Assembly (NCBI RefSeq): GCF_000006565.2
Contig: NC_031478.1
Span: forward strand, 6,707,057-6,771,056
Reading direction: 5' to 3'
DNA length: 64,000 nt
Source: Toxoplasma gondii ME49
Lineage: Eukaryota; Apicomplexa; Conoidasida; Eucoccidiorida; Sarcocystidae
Shown here: positions 26,649 through 39,400 of the stretch, one piece after another
Layout: each line of letters opens with the position of its first letter
Position numbering within the stretch: position 1 is the stretch's first letter
Position numbers and translations under genes: made by a program
Notes under the pieces: generated by a model
The model's input: only the letters and a program-made list of their open reading frames with translations
Told to the model about the DNA's origin: nothing
Databases searched by the model: none

Positions 26649-29600
26649 TCACAAAAAAAAGTCTCTCTCGTCGAGGAGGACGACTTGGAAATCGTCGTGG
26701 AGTTGAACTTGTCCCGGCTGCACATGTGAGGCGTCGCCCCCACTCCCCGGATAGAGACATGCACCGCGTTCAGGAGAAAACATGCAGTCTTGAGGCTCTG
26801 AGCAATTCTCGCGCCTCCCGTTTTCCTCGAACGAATACGGCGGAGGTGACGACCGCGAGGACAGGTACTTGTCGTAGGAAAACTCGTAGCAAAGGAGCGT
26901 CAGCGAAACCGTCAAGAGGTAAATCCTGACCGAGACGCTTTTCCCCCGACGACCCTCGTCCTCGGCAGTGACACCTGAAGCAAAGTCACAACTCGATAGG
27001 ACAGTCCGTTTCGAGGTCTCGCTTCATGGTATCCCCGCACAGAATGCGAGGCGCGAACTCTGTTCTTCCAAACAAAAGTATGGAAACGCGAACCGGCGGA
27101 AAAGGCAATTTCAAAGTGAAGGTGAAGGCACCGATCCCAGCGCAACGGCGGCCAGCGAGTGAGACGCCAGCAGGGCGCCCCGCAAGATTTCGAGAACCAA
27201 AGACTGAAAGTACAGGAAACGCCTTTCGAGAGCAAGGTCAGAAGTCCACACATCAAGTTTGCGCTTAATCTGTCTCGGCAGAGGTCGCCGCATGCAAGGC
27301 TCCCTGCACAGCCGAGAGCAGACAGAAAGGTTTTGAGTGTCTCGCGTCGAAGGACGTTGTTCTCCTCCGCGTTATGCCAGTCGGCTGAGGTTTCAGAGAC
27401 TTCGCTTGTGTAAACAGTTTCCGAGAAAAGCAAAACGCTTGGTGCTGAGCTTTCTCTTTCCTTTTACCAGGCGGTCCTCCGTTTTGACTAGATGGAAATT
27501 CGTGAGCTGTCTGGGCACAAGTGAATCCTGTTGAAAACTCAAAAACTGTTCTTTCCTTACCACAGCCAGAGCTTTCGTCGCCGCCGTCCACGAGCTGGTG
27601 CCAGACTGCAAAGCCACTAATTCGAGAGGAGTCTGCGCCGGTATCTTGCGGCGGCACAAAAAGCAGCCGATCTTCGACGCTCCTGTTTCGCAGCTCCTGA
27701 CAAGCCAAAGTGAACAGCAAACAGGAAACAAACACTCACCTTTCATATTTACTGACATGTACACGTTGACATATATAAACATATATATATATATATGTAT
27801 ATGCTTGTACACATATAAGACTATTTACATATTCATGTTTATATATATATATATATATATATATATGGTTGCGTTCTTTCACCTATATATATATATATAT
27901 ATATATACATATGCATACTTTGGCTATAAATGTATGAGTATGTAGGTAGATGCATATGGGGCTTGGAAGTAAAGTGCATCGCATTGGACTGCGTATGAGA
28001 GAAAGAGAGATAGGACTGCCAGCCGCATTTTGCGAACAGGAACAGACGCTGCATGGAGACGATCTTTTCTTGAAACGTGGAGTGACTGTCGTGGTCGCGA
28101 CTTGCGGGAGACTGTGGACTTGGTTTTCCTCGACTTGGAGGAAGTTTCCGTTTCTCTAGCACCTCAGGGAGATGGCGCAGCGCGGCGTCGACGCCCATGC
28201 ACATGGCGACTGCGCGCAGGAAGAGACCTTGAGTGAGGGGACAAGTTTCCACTGCGTAGACGAGGATAGGACCTCCATGCTGGAAGCCGCAAACGACCAG
28301 ACCCGCGTCCTCGACCGCGCGCAGAAAGCAGAGCCGCTTGAAATCCGACACAAGCGCTGAAGGAAAGACGTTTGGAATCGACGCGACTTCCTCCAGTTTC
28401 ACATGCCAACGACGCGAAGAACCAGGAAGAGAAGAAGAGGAAGAAGACGAGGAAGAAGAAGAGGAAGAAGACGAGGAAGAAGAAGCGGAAGCCGACGAGG
28501 AAGAAGAAGAGGAAGATGACGAGGAAGAAGAAGAGGAAGAGGGAAGGGTATGTGAGACATCGGTGGGGACATCCGGAAGATTGCTGGGCATGCGTTTTTT
28601 CATTTGTTTCCTTTCAGCGGCCTCGTCTGCTCGTGACGCGAAGGCCCCGTCGAGACTGTTTCTTCGCCGATGCCCTGCCGCGACTGCATGCAGTTCTCTA
28701 CACATCGGCGCACTGACTTCGAATATGCGGCGGACGCCACGATTGGTCTCTTCCACCTCCCCTGTCGTTTCCTTCCGGAGGGACTCTTTCTCCTGATTCG
28801 TCTCCAGCACCTGCTCCACCTCCTTGTCCATCTTCGGTCCAACTTCGTTCTGTAAAAGGCCTTCAGTTTCCTCGACGAGCTCGAAGCGCGGGCGCAAGAG
28901 GAAGAGCGACTTCTGTCCAGTTGCCACAAGGAGCTGTGAGGCCAGGCGGCGCTTCTCTGCGTCGTTGACTGTGGCCATCTCCTCGCTTGCGTCGCTCCTC
29001 TCTCGGCTCTCGAGCGCGTCCTCCCTCACTCGAGCTGTGCGACGCCCCGGCAAAAGACGCAGGCGAGAGCGAAGAGTGGAGCGGAACCTCGAGGGAAGTC
29101 GCAGGTGCTGTGCCTGCTGCAGAGACGCCGGAAGGCCCCCTGCAGAGGCGCGCATCCGTCGATCTGTTTGCCAGTCTCCATTCCTCTGCAAAAGGTCAGC
29201 AGGCGACAGAGAAGAAGAGAGATACGTCGGCGAAGGATGCGTCACAGAGGCAGACAACGGAGAAGAATGAGGCGAAGCGACCGGGCTTGCAGGCGAGGCC
29301 TTGGCAGAAGATCTGTGAGAAAAGGCAAGGCGGTCCGTTTCGTCAGAGTCCGAAAGAAGAAGAAAGCGCTCTAAACGCCGTCGCCACACCGCGTTCGCGC
29401 TGCCCTCAGCGTCGGCGTCTCCAGAACGGCTCTCCGTCACGCTCTCTTCGGAAGTTGAGGACATGCCAGGTGACGAAGGACAAGCCGAAAAAGAAGACGA
29501 CAAAGGAGACAAAGGAGACAGAGGAGACGGAGAAGAACTCGAATTTCGTCTCGGGTCCCGAGCACCCGTCTGCTGAGCACATCGAGGTCTCATGCTGAGC

Positions 29601-31333
29601 AGGACTGCGTTGATCGCCGCGCTTGCAGTCGTCTCCTCTCGACAGACGAAGGAAGCGGCCTCGCTGGAAGGAGACTCCAGGGAAGCGCCAGACGCCCCGC
29701 ACTCCCCTTCCCCCTGTTCGCCTCCACCTTTCCTCGCCTCGCTCGCGCGCGACTTATCTCGCCTGCGCAGCGCCTCCTCCCTCGCTCCGCGGCCCTGTCG
29801 CCCCTGCCTCCCTGGGCCAGAATGCCGAGACACGACTTGCGCTTGACTCCCGCCGCCTCTTTCTGTCTTCGCGTCTCTCGCCGCTTCGCCACGTGTCTCC
29901 TCCGTTCTCTGCACCTCCTCCTCCGTTCTCTGCACCTCCTCCTCCGTTCTCTGCGCCTCCTCCTCCGTTCTCTGCACCTCCTCCTCCGTTCTCTGCGCCT
30001 CCTCCTCCGTTCTCTGCACCTCCTCCTCCGTTCTCTGCGCCTTCTCCTCCGTTCTCTGCGCCTCCTCCTCCGTTCTCTGCGCCTCCTGCTCCGTCCTCTG
30101 CGCCTCCTGCTCGGTTCTCAATGTTTGAAAGGAACCATGTGCCGCACCCCGGTTCGCGTCGCGGCCTCTTCGCTGCTGGAGCAGGACATGGACGAGCGAG
30201 AGTCGCGCCGAGAGCTCAGGGGCAGAGGTTTCGACGCGTACGCGGCTGGCCTGTACGCGCAAGCGCTGACGCTGAAGCCTGGCGGCAGCCAGGCGCGCGC
30301 GAGACAAATCCTGCGCCGCCGCAGACGCGGATTCCACAGAGAGACTCGGGGCGGAGGAAGAAAAAGACGAAGAAGACGAAGCCGAAGGAGAGACAGGCTG
30401 AGGAAGGGGGACAGACGAAGACTCAGAGGGCGACGAAGCGAGCGAAGAAGGAAAACGCTGCAGAGGCAACGACGAGGTGGATGGCGACGAAGAGACGAAA
30501 GGAGACTCTGATCTCACAGCACGCACAGCTCGCTGTAAACACAAGAGAAGAAGAGAAGAGAAGCTACATGACAGCGGACAGCCAAGAGATGAGTCTCGAA
30601 AGCAACGAGAAGCGCGACACAAGGACCGACGGAAGGAGGTGTGTGGAAAGGAAGAATTCGTCGTTGCTCTTCTTTCCCTGGTCCTGCCCTTCTCACTCTT
30701 CTCCGTCCTTTTCTCTCCTTCTTCGTTCGCTGTCCACCTTATGCTGTCTGCCTTTCTCCGCGTTCACGGCGCGTTCGTCGCCGTTCTTCCGTGCTCACCG
30801 TCCACTCGCGGAGATGGCGTTTCTGCTCTTGGAGACCGTCCGCGATTTTCTGTATCTCGTCGAGCAGCGCAGAGTCCCCCAGGAACGCGCGCGGGTCGAG
30901 GCTCAGTAGCGACGCGGCCGTCGCGTGGTGCATGCGGACGCATGCGTCGAAACTCTTCTCGACGTCTTGCATACCTTCACGGAACTCTCGCTGCAGCTCC
31001 TTCCTCTGACTTGCCAAGAAACTCGAGAGACCTGCGAAACGGCATGGCAGCGCAGAAGCAGAGCCCACTTTGTCGCCGTGAGGCTGGACAGACGGGAGAC
31101 GAAAGAGACGGCGGAGCAACGCGCGAGCGACTGCGAGGCATGGAGAACGAAGGTGTTCATGGTGGCTGTACACCGCCATCCTCTGGGGCCGCTTGAGGCA
31201 GCTGAAAGCGTTGGAGGTCGGTATCCTCCGACGTCGAGGCGCCGACGAAGGAAGATGCCGGGAAGAGAAAAAGACAAACTCTGACGAGGAGCCCCACAAG
31301 TGCAGAGCACCGAAGTAGACAGAAACGCCGCAT
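26649..31333 (-). CDS. Unrecognised secretory-pathway protein with coiled coil, Glu-rich heptads and poly-Ser
   Basis: I do not recognise the family. Well-supported exons, in phase, are 31333-31174, 31031-30799, 30532-28163 (790 codons) and 27696-27561. One or two further exons between 27303 and 26649 are unresolved. Exon 1 encodes a textbook signal peptide: MRRFCLLRCSALVGLLVRVC, then LFLFPASSFVGA, with cleavage likely after FVGA. Exon 2 is predicted coiled coil (segments ELQREFREGMQDVEKSFDAC and LLDEIQKIADGLQEQKRHLR). Exon 3 carries about ten 7-residue repeats of the form RTEEE(A/V)Q, a long Ser-rich linker with a poly-Ser run, and a more globular end (VSDFKRLCFLRAVEDAG, GGPILVYAVETCPL). Exon 4 reads on as ELRNRSVEDRLLFVPPQD. 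A hydrophobic segment (IYLLTVSLTLLCYEF, near 26900) may be a membrane anchor. Its start codon sits immediately after the end of the neighbouring CRT10-like frame. Confidence 0.55.
27780..27912. repeat. (TA)n arrays in an intron of the unknown secretory gene
   Basis: Three TA runs separated by short unique DNA, between the exons ending at 28163 and starting at 27696. Confidence 0.85.
28427..28545 (-). repeat. Trinucleotide-like array encoding poly-Ser
   Basis: GAAGAAGAGGAAGAC-like units on the plus strand read as a run of about 35 Ser with two Ala on the coding (minus) strand. A 24-bp superunit is visible. The plus-strand poly-Glu frame over the same bases is a shadow. Confidence 0.85.
29905..30122 (-). 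repeat. 21-bp coding minisatellite, Glu-rich heptads
   Basis: About 10.5 imperfect copies of a 21-bp unit. Each encodes RTEEEAQ or RTEEEVQ (variants RTEQEAQ and RTEEKAQ). Alternation of Ala and Val types suggests spread of a 42-bp double unit. The period of seven fits a coiled coil or a charged single helix. Confidence 0.9.
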
Positions 31334-31338
31334 TTTAC

Positions 31339-33410
31339 TCAGGAGAGGGGGGGCCAGTGTTGCCTGCGAGCGGCAGACGTGACTGTGCTGGTCTCCGAGA
31401 GACGCGGGGAGAGACAAAGAGAAGGCTGAGTGCGTCTCCGACAGCGATTCGAGAGTCGACAAGAATCGCCAGACCAGAACCGCCCCTCGAAAAGATCTTC
31501 AAAACGCGTGTGAAAACAGTGAAAAAACAGGACGCTGAACAGGAAATGGGGGAAACGGAGGAGAAAACAGTGAAGACAGAAGGCAGAGAACGTGTGCATC
31601 CGTGTGAAGTGACAGCGCTCACTTTCAGCAGAGTCAGGAGTCCACCTCAAGACGATTCCCTGCGGTGGTCTCTCTGCCTCCTCGCGCCTGTTCCACCCCA
31701 CACTGTCTCCTGGATCCCGCGAACCCAAGCGCTCGTTCGCCTTCTTTCTTTTCACAGATCGGTTTCTCTCTCTCGCTTGCCCTGCCTCAACACCAGCGGA
31801 TATCTGGAGTCCACTGTCGCGTCTCGTAGAAAGCATGTTGTCGGTGTCCTCAGCTGCTGGTCTTCTCTCGTCTTCTCTCTCTTCCTCGTCACTGGAGACG
31901 TCGCCTCTGAGTCGCCTCGCTAGCCGCCCCTGTGCGCCTCCCGCGCGTCTCAGTTCAGTCCGACTCGTTCCTCTCTCTGTTCGTCTCTCCGCGTCCTCGG
32001 CCGCGTCGCCTGCGCGCCCTGTTGGCATGTCTCCAGCCGCTCGCCCATGGCCATCGAAAGGCGTCTCCTGCACTTCGCGAAACCTCTGTTCGGCCATCTT
32101 GAGCGCCTCGCGGAAGCAGCGATCCTGGAGACGCCGGCGCTCTCCAGTCACAGGGTTGAACGAGGGATGGGAGAAGGCCTTGAAAAACGCCGAAACGCCG
32201 CATCGCAAAGGTGTGTGCGCAGTCAGTAGGGATCCGAGAGAAAAACGAGAAGGGCGGGAGCAACGTAAAAACATCACGAGCTAGAAGAAGACGGAATTCA
32301 CAGACACTGAGGAGCACAAAACCAAACACCGGCCAGACCGTCGAGAAACGAGCAGGGGATTCACGTTCGTCGCAGACGAAAGCCTATGGAAGCAACGCAA
32401 AAACGAGGAGAAGCTGAAAGCGCCCCAGTGCGAGTCGAAAGAAGGCTACGGGCAGACTTGCCAGACACTCCGACAGACACAGCGAACAGGCGTTTGTTTT
32501 TCTCGCGCGGAAGACGTCATCTACAGAACGCAGCAACGAAGACCCTCGAGAGAAGAACACCGAGAACGCAGGCGACGCATGCAGAAAAGACAAGAAAGAT
32601 CTTACCACCAGTGCACTTCTCAGACTCGGCTCGCAAGCCCCGAGGACTGCGCGGATGGCCGTCTGTCGCCACCTGCGTTCCTTGTTCTCTGCTTCTTCTG
32701 TCGCTTCGCCTTCTCCTTGCTGCTCGTCCAGTCTCCAGCCGTTGGTTTCTCCGTCTTCCTCTCCACCGTCGACTTCTTCGTTCTCGGACAGCGTCTGCCG
32801 CACGATCCACTCGCGCTCGCGGTCGAGAGCGCTGGCGGCTTCGCCCGCGACAGCTTTGACGTCTCCTCTGTCTCCTCGCTCTCCGCGACAGAGTCCCGGA
32901 TCGACAGCGTAGACGTCTCGCGCCAGCCGATCCCCTTCAGAGGGAGAGACACGCAAGCCGCGTTCCTGCGAACGCGCCGCCGTCGCCCTGCCGCCGGCTG
33001 CAGGCCGAGGAACCGAGAGGTCGAAAAGCTGGTGGGGAACGTCGAACCAAAACAACCGAAGGCGAAAACGCATGAGCCATTGTCGTCTCTCTCTGGCGGG
33101 GAAGCAAACAGACAGCAGGACCAAGCCGGCGGAGAACAAGCGAGCCAGCGAGGACACGAGTGACTGCAGGCGCTTCGTGTGACATGCAGGCCTTGCGGAA
33201 AAACAAGACAAACATCAACGCTTCACACGCGAAATCCGAAACACAGTCTGATTGCCAACATGGAAACCCCCAAAAAGAACGTGCATTCACGCAGGAATAC
33301 ATGCATATATATATATATATGAAATAAATCCATATACATACATATACATACATATATATATATATACATACATATATATATATATATACATACATATACA
33401 TATATATGTA

Positions 33411-33444
<34 letters not shown>

Positions 33445-36400
33445 TATATATGTATATATATATATATATGTATGTATGTATGTATTGTAGGATCTACACA
33501 TGCATGTGTCCACTTTGCTGGTCCACCTTCGTCGTGTGTAAAACAGAGTTTGCGTGAATTTGGACGCCGGATGTGATGGAAAGGCGTCACAGGTCACAGA
33601 CGCGTTTCCATGAGCCTGCGGCAGTGTTTGAGAGCGACGGACCTGATCCCAGTCGAGGGTGCCGAGAGCACGCATATCGAGCCAGGCGACATTCCACGCC
33701 CAGCCGGGAATGCGGTGAATAGCGAGCAGATCGCCCATTGCGTCTTCGCGTTTCTTCGTCCATTGCGTCCTCTCTCCGCTGGTCTGCGCCGTCTCGTTGT
33801 CTCGGTCGCGTCGAGAACTACGCACGATTCGCTCTCGGAGACTCCCCGCCGGACGCGGAGACGAAGGAGAGACACAAGAAGAACAAAGACCAGAAGGCTG
33901 GAACGGAGGGAGAACAGGAGATGAGCGGCGCCCAGAAGAGAGGCCAGAAGAAGGAGGGACCGGCGGAGGCTGAGCTCGAATGAGGCGAATGGAGGCATCA
34001 ATGGAACAGGAAGCGACGAAGGACGCACAAAGCGAAAACCTGACTGCGGGGATATTCCACTCATGTGCACAGACGCGGACGCGCGGTGCGCAAAGACCTG
34101 CTGGCGGATGTGGAATGTCGAGCTCATCTTGGCGTAGCGAGGAAGCGAACGACGCCCTGGAAGCCCCAGCAGAGCTCTCAGTCTCCAAAGGCTCGACGCC
34201 GCATTCGAATACCTCTTCTGTCGCAGCTTCGAGAGAGCGCCAGGAGCGACGCTCTCGCCGCCTGCCTCTGCCCCGTTCACGGCTTGGACTCGAATGTGCC
34301 GAGCCTCCCATCACCTCTCTGTCTCCCTCGCTCTCTCCTGCCACACTCGCCTCTGTCCTCCCTTTCTTCGCTCTGCCGCCCCTCTTCTTTCTTGCGTTCC
34401 TGCGACGCGACGCCTCTGAAGAGACTGTCGGCAGAGAACGAAACGGAAGCGGCGACCAGAGAGCCTCTGGAGACAGACAGCGAGACCGAGAAGGAGACAG
34501 TTGTCCCAAGGCTGCTGCATGCAGAAGCAGAGACGCGGCGACGAGGGGAATGTTGCAGCGGTAGAGGTAGACGCTGAGAAAGTCCACCAACGCAGTCGGG
34601 ACCTCCACCCAGTCGAGCGTCTGTCGCTTTTCGCGAGGGTGTCTGCAAGGAACGAAAGTGAAAAAAGAGCCAACTCGGAATCCCGGTCTCACAAACGAAG
34701 TGAACAAGGCGCATCAAACAAAGCAAAGAAACCACTGACACATGCAGAGAAACTGAAACCAAGACGGAACCACCAGCAGGTATAAGAAATAAACACACAT
34801 ACGTATATATATATATATATATATATACATACGCGTCTTTGGCAGCATATATATATCTATATATATATATATATATATATAGACAGATAGATGGATAGAT
34901 AGATAAGATATGTGTATGTACACACATAATAGCTTGTCCCGAAATAAGTACAGAAAACCGAGTTTACGCGTTGATAAACACAGAAGGCGAATACGGCGAA
35001 GGCAATGTCACGCTTCGGCGACTGTCTCCTTTGTCTCTCGTTTTCTGCGGTGTCAAGAGCCTACGTCCACTCTTCAGAGGCTTCTTTCGATGTGTGCCGC
35101 CTCGCGTCTCCAAGGCCAACTCGCGTGGTGAGTGATCTCCAAATTCTGCCCCAGGTCCTGTTCGCCAGTTCCTCGCTTTGCTCTCTTTCCTGTCTCCGCT
35201 CGCGCGCCGCCTGTGTCATACGGCCAGCCCTCTCGTCTCCCTCGAGCTCTTGTTCCTCCTCCGCGAGCTCGTGATCTTCTTCTCCCTCGAGCTCTTGTTC
35301 CTCCTCCGCGAGCTCGTGATCTTCTTCTTGCTCGGTTAGGCGGCTCTCTCTGTCGTTCATGGCTCTTTCGTCTCTGGTCGGTCTCTCGCTCTCTGTTTCC
35401 GCGGGAGTTACCTGCAGCCTCTCTAGCCTGTCGCCTCGCTCTGCCGCTTCAGTCACCGGCGAGGGCGCGGCCAGCTGGCGAGGCAGCGCCGGTGATAGAG
35501 ACACCCCCAGCAGAGAAGAAGAGCAAGACGACGACGGTAACACAGACGAGGAAGGAGAAGAAGAGGAAGCGGGCGCGAGAGGAGAGGGAGACGAAACCGA
35601 TGAAGGAGAAGCAGAGACAGGGGCAGAAAAAGAAGGAATGGACGCAGACGCCTGGTCTCGAGTTGTCTGGAGTTGCGTTGGCCGAGCGCCTGTGCAGGTG
35701 GAAGCTTGGGGAGGAGCATGCAAGTGCCTGAGGCGAGGCGAGAACGGTGAGACGGAACAGAGAGAAGCTGGAGACGGACGAGGTCGAGAAAAAGACGAGA
35801 ACGGAGGAGGAGACGAGGCGAACAGCGGGTGGCGACGCGGCAACGGCAAAGACGGAGAAGGTGAACCTCCGGGAGCAGCGAAAGACGAGTCTTGAGAAAG
35901 CGAAGCCACAGGACGGGTCCCCAATGGCACATGATCAAGAGTTGAGACACAAGACAAGTCGCCCTCGTCAGAGAGAGACGCACCACCGGGGCTCCCAGGT
36001 CTTTCCTCTTGTCTGGCGGTTCTGTTTTGCAGCTGCACTTCACTTCTCTCTCTGCGGCCTTCTCGTGATTCTTCTCCATTTCCGATTCTCTCTTCTTCTG
36101 TTCTCTCGCCTCTGATTCGCGCGTTCGCTTCTCCATCCCTCCTCTCTTCTCGGCTTCCTGCGTCTCCAGTTCCTATCTCGTCGCGTCTGCGCTGTAGGAA
36201 CCAGCGGATTGCATCGTCTCTGCTGTCTCGACTTTCACCTCTCGAGACCTGAGGCGACGGGAGTTGTCTGTAGAGGACGCGTCGAGGCAGGTTCAACAAG
36301 GTTCGGACGACCTCGCAGACGTTCGCTCTGTCTCCCTCTGCTCTCGCGTCTTCCTCTGCTCTCGCGTCTGTCTCTGCTCTCGCGTCTGTCTCTGTTTCGT

Positions 36401-39400
36401 CGCGCCCCTCCACCGGCGCAGCATCCGAGCCGAGCAAATTTAAAAGTGGAAGCAACACCTCCGAGACCGAGCGTTCTGGGAGAGAAGATCGACGCTCTAA
36501 ACCTAGGGAAGAAGAGCCAAAGGAGGCGAGGTGACGACGAACGCAAGCGGAAGAAGGACGCAGAGAAGATGCAGGAGAAGAGCGGACAGCAGAAGGAGTA
36601 GAAAGAGGACGAAAAGAAGACGTGGAGGGAGTAGGCCGGACGTTCGGAGGAGCCTGCGCTCGAGCGGAGGCTTCTGGGATCTCTGAGAGTGCGTCTCTCC
36701 CGGCACCTTGATTTCCTTGGTTCACGCGAAGGAGCCTCCATCGCATGTTGATTGGACGTCGGATCGAAGCCGCTTCATCGGATGCATCTGAGGTGGAGAC
36801 ATGGAGTGTGAGGAACCGCCTCATTGCCGGCATGCCGAACTCGTCTCTCCCAGAGACTCGCCCAGAACCATGTTGCGTTATGCGAACGCCTGGCGGCCGA
36901 GCACCTGAACGCAGAGCTCGCCTGTCGCCTGCCTCGTCAATTCGTCTCCACGAAAACCGGACGCTTCCATCTTGTCCTTCTCTCCTGCGACGCGACGACC
37001 CGCCCTGCAGGAAGCGTTTGCCTTCTTCTCCGCGCTCTTCGTCCTCGTCTGTGTCGTGATCTTGCGAGTATTCTCCTCGCTCTCGAAGGTTGAAAACGGC
37101 GCTGCGGCCTCGTCCGTGCCGTCGAAGCCACTTTGGAGGGACATACGGATCGACGAAGAGCGCAAAGTCCGGCAGACTCACGTGGACGCCCGGGTCGAGA
37201 AAAGGAAGAAACGAAGGTCGAAAAGACGCGTCCATTCGCGCCTCGCGCCACAACGCCTTGGGGCGCAGCTCCCGAGGAAAAGGAGGAAACAGAGTACCCC
37301 TGAGAGAAGAAGAAGACAAAGATCTCGCGTCGCAGGAAGAAGCAACCAGTCTCGATTCACAGAGAGAAGCTGAGGTGCTTGGAGACGAAGGAGAGGAGAG
37401 ACAGAACGCGGAAGAGGCGTGGAGGCACCGGGCGGAGTTCGCGTTCCTCGTTGCCTCTTGTCTCCATGTTGACGGAGAGCTTCGAAGCTCGGCCTTGGCT
37501 TCTGTCCCTCTGCGAGCCTCCTCAGAACGCCAGGCAGACATGGACGGTGTCCGTTGCTCGCTTCGGAGGACGACTCTAGATGCGAAACCCAAGCCCCCGT
37601 CTCGGATATCCTCTCCTTCGTCTTGCGCTCCTTGCGCCTTCTCGTGTGTCTCGCCTCTTTGTGCTTCCTCGTCTGCGTCGTCTGAATCGGTCTCCTCGGC
37701 GTCAGTGTCCGAAGCGAATTTCTCGTCGCCTGCGGCAATAGCTTCCCAAGCGCATGCGTCTCCGCAGAGGCGCTGAAGGCGCTTTAATTCCTCAGAAACT
37801 CGCGGCGATTTCTCTTGGCAATGTGCCGCCGCCTTGCCCCCTTCTCCGTCTGCTTCTGCCCGGTGTCGGGACAGTGAAATCTCCTTTTCGTCTCCCACCG
37901 ATTGGCTCGAGCTTCTCCCGCTCGCGTCGCCATCGCTTGAACGGTGCTTTTCTCTCCTCTCTCGCTTCCCCTCTCTGTTCCTCTTGGTTGTATCGCTGTC
38001 GGACTCTCTCTCCTCGATTCCTCGACGCTTCTTGACGTCTCGTCCTCGGTCTGTCCGTCGTTGCGCGGACGCCGTGAGAAACTGCGAAGAAGCCTCGCAC
38101 GAATCAGAATGCGACGAAGAAGAGGACGAAGCTGAAGAAAGAGACGGTGACGCGGAGCGAGAGAAAGAGCGAGAAAACGGAGAGGAGGACGCAGAAGAAG
38201 AGGGAGAAGAGGGAGAAGAGGAGAAAGAAGATCTTTGGGAGTGTGCAGCAATAAGACGAGCGGCGGCGAGAATGATATTCTTTGCATGAGGACGCGAGAC
38301 GCGCTTGTGGAGGAGAGGAGAAGAAGAAGAGAGGGCAGAGTCTCCGCGACCGATGGGGAGATGCCGGAGGTCGATGAAGGAGAGGTGATGTGTGTTGCTG
38401 CCGAAGACAAGAGAAGAGAAGAACGGAAGCAGGGGCGCAGCAGAAGAGGGGCGTGACGGGGAAGGCAGCGGGGTAGCAGCCGGTGCAAAAGGATTGCATG
38501 CAAAGCTCCAGGTCGATAAGTCCGTCTGGCTGCATGAGTGCGAAGTTGGGGGTCCGAGGGCGTTCCTGGAAAGAACGACGAAACTCACAAACACTGAGGA
38601 AGAGGTGAAACGCGACGGAAACTCGGATCGACCCGGTGACTCGACAGCACTCCAGAGATCGACAGAGAGGGAAACCGGGTGTGGACGGAAGGCCTTTTAA
38701 CTCCACATACTGAGCGAGAAACTACCATTCGGGCATGATGCAAACGGACCGGAAATGCACTAAGAGCTAGCGAGACGCCAGGCAAAAAAAGCAGTCATGA
38801 AGGGGAAAGAAAGAGAGAGAAAGAGAGATAAAGAGATAGAGAGTGACACGGAGACCGATCGAAAGAAGAGACAAAACGGGGTCCAGAAACCGATAGTGAG
38901 AGAGAGAGAGAGTTACAGAAAGACAGAGAAAGACAGAGAAAGACAGAGAAAGAAAGAGAAAGAAAGAGAACGAGAGAAAGTGGAGGCGATAGCGAGGGGG
39001 AGAGACAGAAGGGGCAACGCAGGACATGAGGAAAACGGGGAGCGAGGAGACCATGGCAAGCGACGGAGTGAGGAGCGACAACAGAGCGAGGCTCCAAAGA
39101 AAATGTCGGGAGAATTGTCCTTTCACTGCCTCGAGGCCAAAGCAGGCGACGGCAAAGACAGGCGCAGTCGAAGACCCCAGAACACTGTCGACCTCGACTC
39201 GAGGCAAATAAGAAAAGAGCACACACAGAGAGAGCCAGTCCGAACTCTCGCTCTCGCGCCGCAGATTCAGTGACCCGACAGGATTGCTCAAGGGGGGAGC
39301 GCGAGTTCCAGCGACCATGTGGAGGCCTCACATACGGCGCAGGCGAGCAGACGAATGGCTGCCCAAATCGAACAGCGACGCATTCGAAACGTCTCGTTCT

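Noticed and set aside
28338..28796. Plus-strand frame with a long poly-Glu run
   Set aside because: It is the reverse complement of the poly-Ser repeat in the in-phase 790-codon minus-strand exon.
29623..30909. 428-codon plus-strand frame with PPPFSAP repeats
   Set aside because: Shadow of the 21-bp minisatellite encoding the RTEEE(A/V)Q heptads on the minus strand.
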